Of a stretch of DNA of 50,420 bases, positions 48,368 to 50,420 are shown in pieces. Location: assembly GCF_022771645.1 (NCBI RefSeq), contig NZ_JALFCU010000019.1, forward strand, positions 1 to 50,420, in the 5' to 3' direction. Source of the stretch: Selenomonas sp. (GTDB lineage: Bacteria > Bacillota > Negativicutes > Selenomonadales > Selenomonadaceae). The notes beneath the pieces were generated by a model. The model did not search any database and was not told where the DNA came from. It saw only the letters and a program-made list of their open reading frames with translations. The position numbers were made by a program, and so were the translations under genes. Every line of letters starts with the position of its first letter. Within the stretch, counting starts at the first letter, position 1.

Positions 48368-48754
48368 ATGACAGACGAGGAACTCGTGCAGGAGGCCATC
48401 AAATACCGTGAGCACTCCTATAGCCCGTATTCCCATTTCGCTGTCGGCGCGGCCGTGCTGACGAAAAGCGACCACGTCTACGGCGGCTGCAACATCGAGA
48501 ACGCCAGCTACCCCGTCGGCATCTGCGCCGAGCGCACGGCCATCGTCAAAGCCGCCTCCGAGGGCGAGCGTGACATCGTCGCCCTCGCCGTCGTCGGCGA
48601 CACGCCGGGCCCGTGCAGCCCCTGCGGCATGTGCCGCCAGTTCATCGGCGAGTTCAAGATCCCGCGCATCATCATGGCGAACTTGCACGGCGTACGCAAG
48701 ACCGTGACGCTCGAAGAACTCCTGCCGTTCGCCTTTACGGACAGCGATATGTGA
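48368..48754 (+). CDS. cdd: Cytidine deaminase
   Basis: A 128-residue homotetramer-type deaminase converting (deoxy)cytidine to (deoxy)uridine. The zinc Cys and catalytic Glu are in GICAERTAIVKA, the other two zinc Cys in PCSPCGMCRQF; YSHFAVGAAVL and GCNIENASYP are the usual substrate motifs. GAGGAGG precedes the ATG. It feeds Pdp just upstream; nupC downstream brings in the nucleosides. Confidence 0.96.
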   Translation: MTDEELVQEAIKYREHSYSPYSHFAVGAAVLTKSDHVYGGCNIENASYPVGICAERTAIVKAASEGERDIVALAVVGDTPGPCSPCGMCRQFIGEFKIPRIIMANLHGVRKTVTLEELLPFAFTDSDM

Positions 48755-48762
48755 GTTATAAT
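48734..48762 (+). promoter_or_regulatory. Internal promoter for nupC
   Basis: TTTACG (48734-48739) and TATAAT (48757-48762), spacer 17, overlapping the cdd stop. It would give nupC its own transcript. Confidence 0.5.
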
Positions 48763-48775
48763 GTAGGGCATTGCA

Positions 48776-48799
48776 GGAAAAGGACGCGCGTCCTTTTCC
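48776..48799 (+). promoter_or_regulatory. 24-bp perfect palindrome in the nupC leader
   Basis: GGAAAAGGACGC followed by GCGTCCTTTTCC: fully self-complementary, no T tract after it, about 8 bases beyond the predicted transcription start. Position fits an operator or an RNA hairpin. Confidence 0.5.
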
Positions 48800-48833
48800 C
48801 AGAACTCATCCAAGAATAGGAGATTTATCACCC

Positions 48834-50033
48834 ATGTATCTCATCATCAACATCCTGGGCGTCGTCGTCTTCCTCGCGCTCGGCGTGCTGCTCTCGAAGC
48901 GGCGCAAGGAAATCCAGTGGCGCGGCGTCGGCACGCTGCTCGTCATGAACATCGTGCTCGCCTGGTTCCTCACGACGTTCCCCATCGGGCGTGACATCGT
49001 GCAGGGCGCGGCGGCCGCGTTCGTCGGCCTCGTCAACGTCGCCTACGAAGGCATCGCGTTCGCGTTCCCCGACTGGGTGCACGTCGAGCAGATGAACTTC
49101 TTCACGTCGGCGCTCTTGCCGATCCTCTTCGTCGTGCCGCTCTTTGACATCCTGACGTACATCGGCCTGCTGCCGTTCGTCATCAAGTACATCGGCAAGG
49201 CGCTCGCCTTCCTCACGCACGAGCCGAAGTTCGAAGCGTTCTTCGCCATCGAAATGATGTTCCTCGGCAACGCGGAAGCGCTCGCCGTCTCGAACCTCCA
49301 GCTGAAGCGCATGAAGGCCGACCGCTGCCTGACGCTCGCCATGATGTCCATGAGCTGCGTCACGGCAGGCCTCATCGGCGTCTACACGACCATGATGCCG
49401 GCGGAATTCATCCTGACCGCCGTGCCGCTCAACGTCGTCAACGCCCTCATCGTCACGAACATCCTGCACCCCGTGAAAATTTCACCGGAGGAAGACACCG
49501 TCGCGACGTTGAAAGACGGCGGCAAGGAGCGCGAGCCGTTCTTCTCGTTCCTCGGCTCGTCCATCCTCGGTGCTGGCCGCCTCGTGCTCATCATCGCCGC
49601 GAACGTCATCGCGTTCGTCGCGCTCGCGAAATTCATCGACCTCCTGCTCGGTTTCGTCCATCCGATGCTCTCTTTGGAGTCCATCCTCGGCGTCATCATG
49701 TTCCCGTTCGCGTGGCTCATGGGCCTCGACGCGACGGAGGCGTTCACGCTCGCGCAGAACATGGGCACGAAGCTCGTCACGAACGAATTCGTCGTCATGC
49801 TCGGCGTGCAGGACAGCTTCGCAACGTTCAGCCGCCACCTGCAAGGCGTGCTCACCGTCTTCGTCACGTCGTTCGCGAACTTCGGCACGCTCGGCATGAT
49901 CATCGGCTTCTTCAAAGGCACGGTCGACGACAGCAAGAACGAGCTCATCAGCCGCAACGTCGGCTACATGCTCCTCTCTGGCATCCTCGTCTCGCTCCTT
50001 TCCGCCGGCATCGCGGGCATCTTCATCTGGTAA
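48834..50033 (+). CDS. nupC: Concentrative nucleoside transporter, NupC/CNT family
   Basis: A 399-residue membrane protein with about ten helices and the CNT layout: an N-terminal three-helix region, a Nucleos_tra2_N-type stretch (SALLPILFVVPLFDILTYIG), the GNAEALAVSNL segment, which corresponds to the conserved G-x-x-E loop of helical hairpin 1, the MMPAEFILTAVPLNVVNALIV gate region, and the C-terminal FANFGTLGMIIG. It uses proton or sodium gradients to import nucleosides for cdd and pdp. ATG at 48834 is preceded by TAGGAGA; the open frame upstream covers the palindrome and is not coding. Confidence 0.92.
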   Translation: MYLIINILGVVVFLALGVLLSKRRKEIQWRGVGTLLVMNIVLAWFLTTFPIGRDIVQGAAAAFVGLVNVAYEGIAFAFPDWVHVEQMNFFTSALLPILFVVPLFDILTYIGLLPFVIKYIGKALAFLTHEPKFEAFFAIEMMFLGNAEALAVSNLQLKRMKADRCLTLAMMSMSCVTAGLIGVYTTMMPAEFILTAVPLNVVNALIVTNILHPVKISPEEDTVATLKDGGKEREPFFSFLGSSILGAGRLVLIIAANVIAFVALAKFIDLLLGFVHPMLSLESILGVIMFPFAWLMGLDATEAFTLAQNMGTKLVTNEFVVMLGVQDSFATFSRHLQGVLTVFVTSFANFGTLGMIIGFFKGTVDDSKNELISRNVGYMLLSGILVSLLSAGIAGIFIW

Positions 50034-50046
50034 AAAATCTTTTTGC

Positions 50047-50080
50047 ATCGAGTCGATTTTCATCGGCTCGATTTTTTTTT
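50047..50080 (+). terminator. Rho-independent terminator after nupC
   Basis: ATCGAGTCGAT (50047-50057) pairs with ATCGGCTCGAT (50062-50072), one G-T pair, then nine T. Confidence 0.9.
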
Positions 50081-50100
50081 GCGCGAAAACGGAGGACGGC

Positions 50101-50127
50101 TTAAGTTCGCTCTGCCATCGTTCGATA
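50101..50127 (+). promoter_or_regulatory. Sigma-28 (FliA/SigD) flagellar promoter
   Basis: TTAAGTTC (50101-50108), 11-base spacer, GTTCGATA (50120-50127), close to the consensus TAAAGTTT-N11-GCCGATAA. It lies about 45 bases before the flagellin ATG. Confidence 0.7.
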
Positions 50128-50172
50128 TAAAAAGAAAAGCAAGACGTTCCATGGAAGGAGCAGACGATCCAT

Positions 50173-50420
50173 ATGGCCATGGTCATCAAAAACAACCTCG
50201 CAGCGCAGAGCACGCTCGGCGAGCTGCGGAGGAACAACGACAAGCTCGGCAAAGACCTCAAGAAAGTCTCGACGGGCATGAAAATCACGAGCGCGGCGGA
50301 TGACGCGTCCCGACGACAACGCGAACGTCACATTCAATGGCAAGACGCTGTTCGACGGCGCGGACGCGCTCGCCTACGTCGAGCATGCGTACAACAGCAA
50401 GGGGGATGCCACAAAGCTGA
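50173..50420 (+). pseudogene. Flagellin gene with internal deletion and frameshift (partial)
   Basis: The first ~46 codons encode a typical flagellin D0/D1 start (MAMVIKNNLAAQSTLGELRR, then KVSTGMKITSAADDAS). There the expected SGYSIS...EKMR helix is absent; instead, in another frame, comes DDNANVTFNGKTLFDGAD, the end of the D1 region normally about 60-100 residues further on. The join is at about 50310. In the original frame the sequence becomes basic, non-flagellin residues. AAGGAG and a sigma-28 promoter precede the ATG. It runs off the window. A collapsed assembly of duplicated flagellin genes could give the same picture. Confidence 0.7.

Overview
The window looks like chromosomal DNA of an anaerobic, flagellated member of the Negativicutes, probably Selenomonadaceae; genus not fixed. 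The basis is very high GC in coding DNA with strong G/C third-position bias, a flagellin start typical of Selenomonas-like bacteria, anaerobic GlpABC, glycyl-radical enzymes with activases, and the mix of Firmicute-style operons with Gram-negative-style genes. No rRNA, tRNA, CRISPR array, IS element or prophage was seen.

Layout. 1-8.3 kb: end of an unknown gene, a small membrane protein, a DhaR/AcoR-like activator with a degenerate AAA+ domain, trmB, an FtsW/RodA-type SEDS protein, a membrane metallophosphoesterase, a GT41 (O-GlcNAc-transferase-like) glycosyltransferase and a methyltransferase. Palindromic intergenic repeats punctuate the last two and form their 3' coding ends. 8.3-12 kb (minus): TauE/SafE exporter, lactate permease, threonine ammonia-lyase. 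12.2-15.4 kb: two universal stress proteins, a degenerate GGDEF protein, a YibE/F protein. 15.6-18.1 kb (minus): exported purple-acid-phosphatase-like enzyme, then nrdG with a 98-residue stand-alone NrdD-type glycyl-radical domain. 18.4-22.5 kb: a tightly overlapping four-gene operon (TPR plus alkaline-phosphatase-superfamily enzyme, HAD phosphatase, nucleotidyltransferase, methyltransferase), the best candidate for an undescribed pathway. 22.5-30 kb: MscS channel, acetyltransferase, two truncated genes, a GH43 xylosidase with an AraC regulator, two toxin-antitoxin modules and a small HTH regulator.

30-45 kb is a carbon-metabolism block. A long AT-rich control region precedes glpABC, an orphan PTS IIB domain, glpK and glpF (glycerol uptake, phosphorylation and anaerobic oxidation). 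After a structured intergenic region come, divergently, a DeoR-type repressor with a glycyl-radical activase, and a YbiW/PflD-type glycyl-radical enzyme, an FSA-type aldolase and a second GlpK homologue that lacks the catalytic Asp. GRE plus activase plus FSA matches the anhydroglycolysis pathway described for E. coli YbiW/PflD. 44.8-50 kb is a complete pyrimidine deoxynucleoside route (deoC, deoB, pdp, cdd, nupC), interrupted by a 279-bp element with terminal inverted repeats. The window ends in a flagellin gene with a sigma-28 promoter and an internal frame-shifting deletion.

All functional calls are by eye from sequence motifs; no database search was run.
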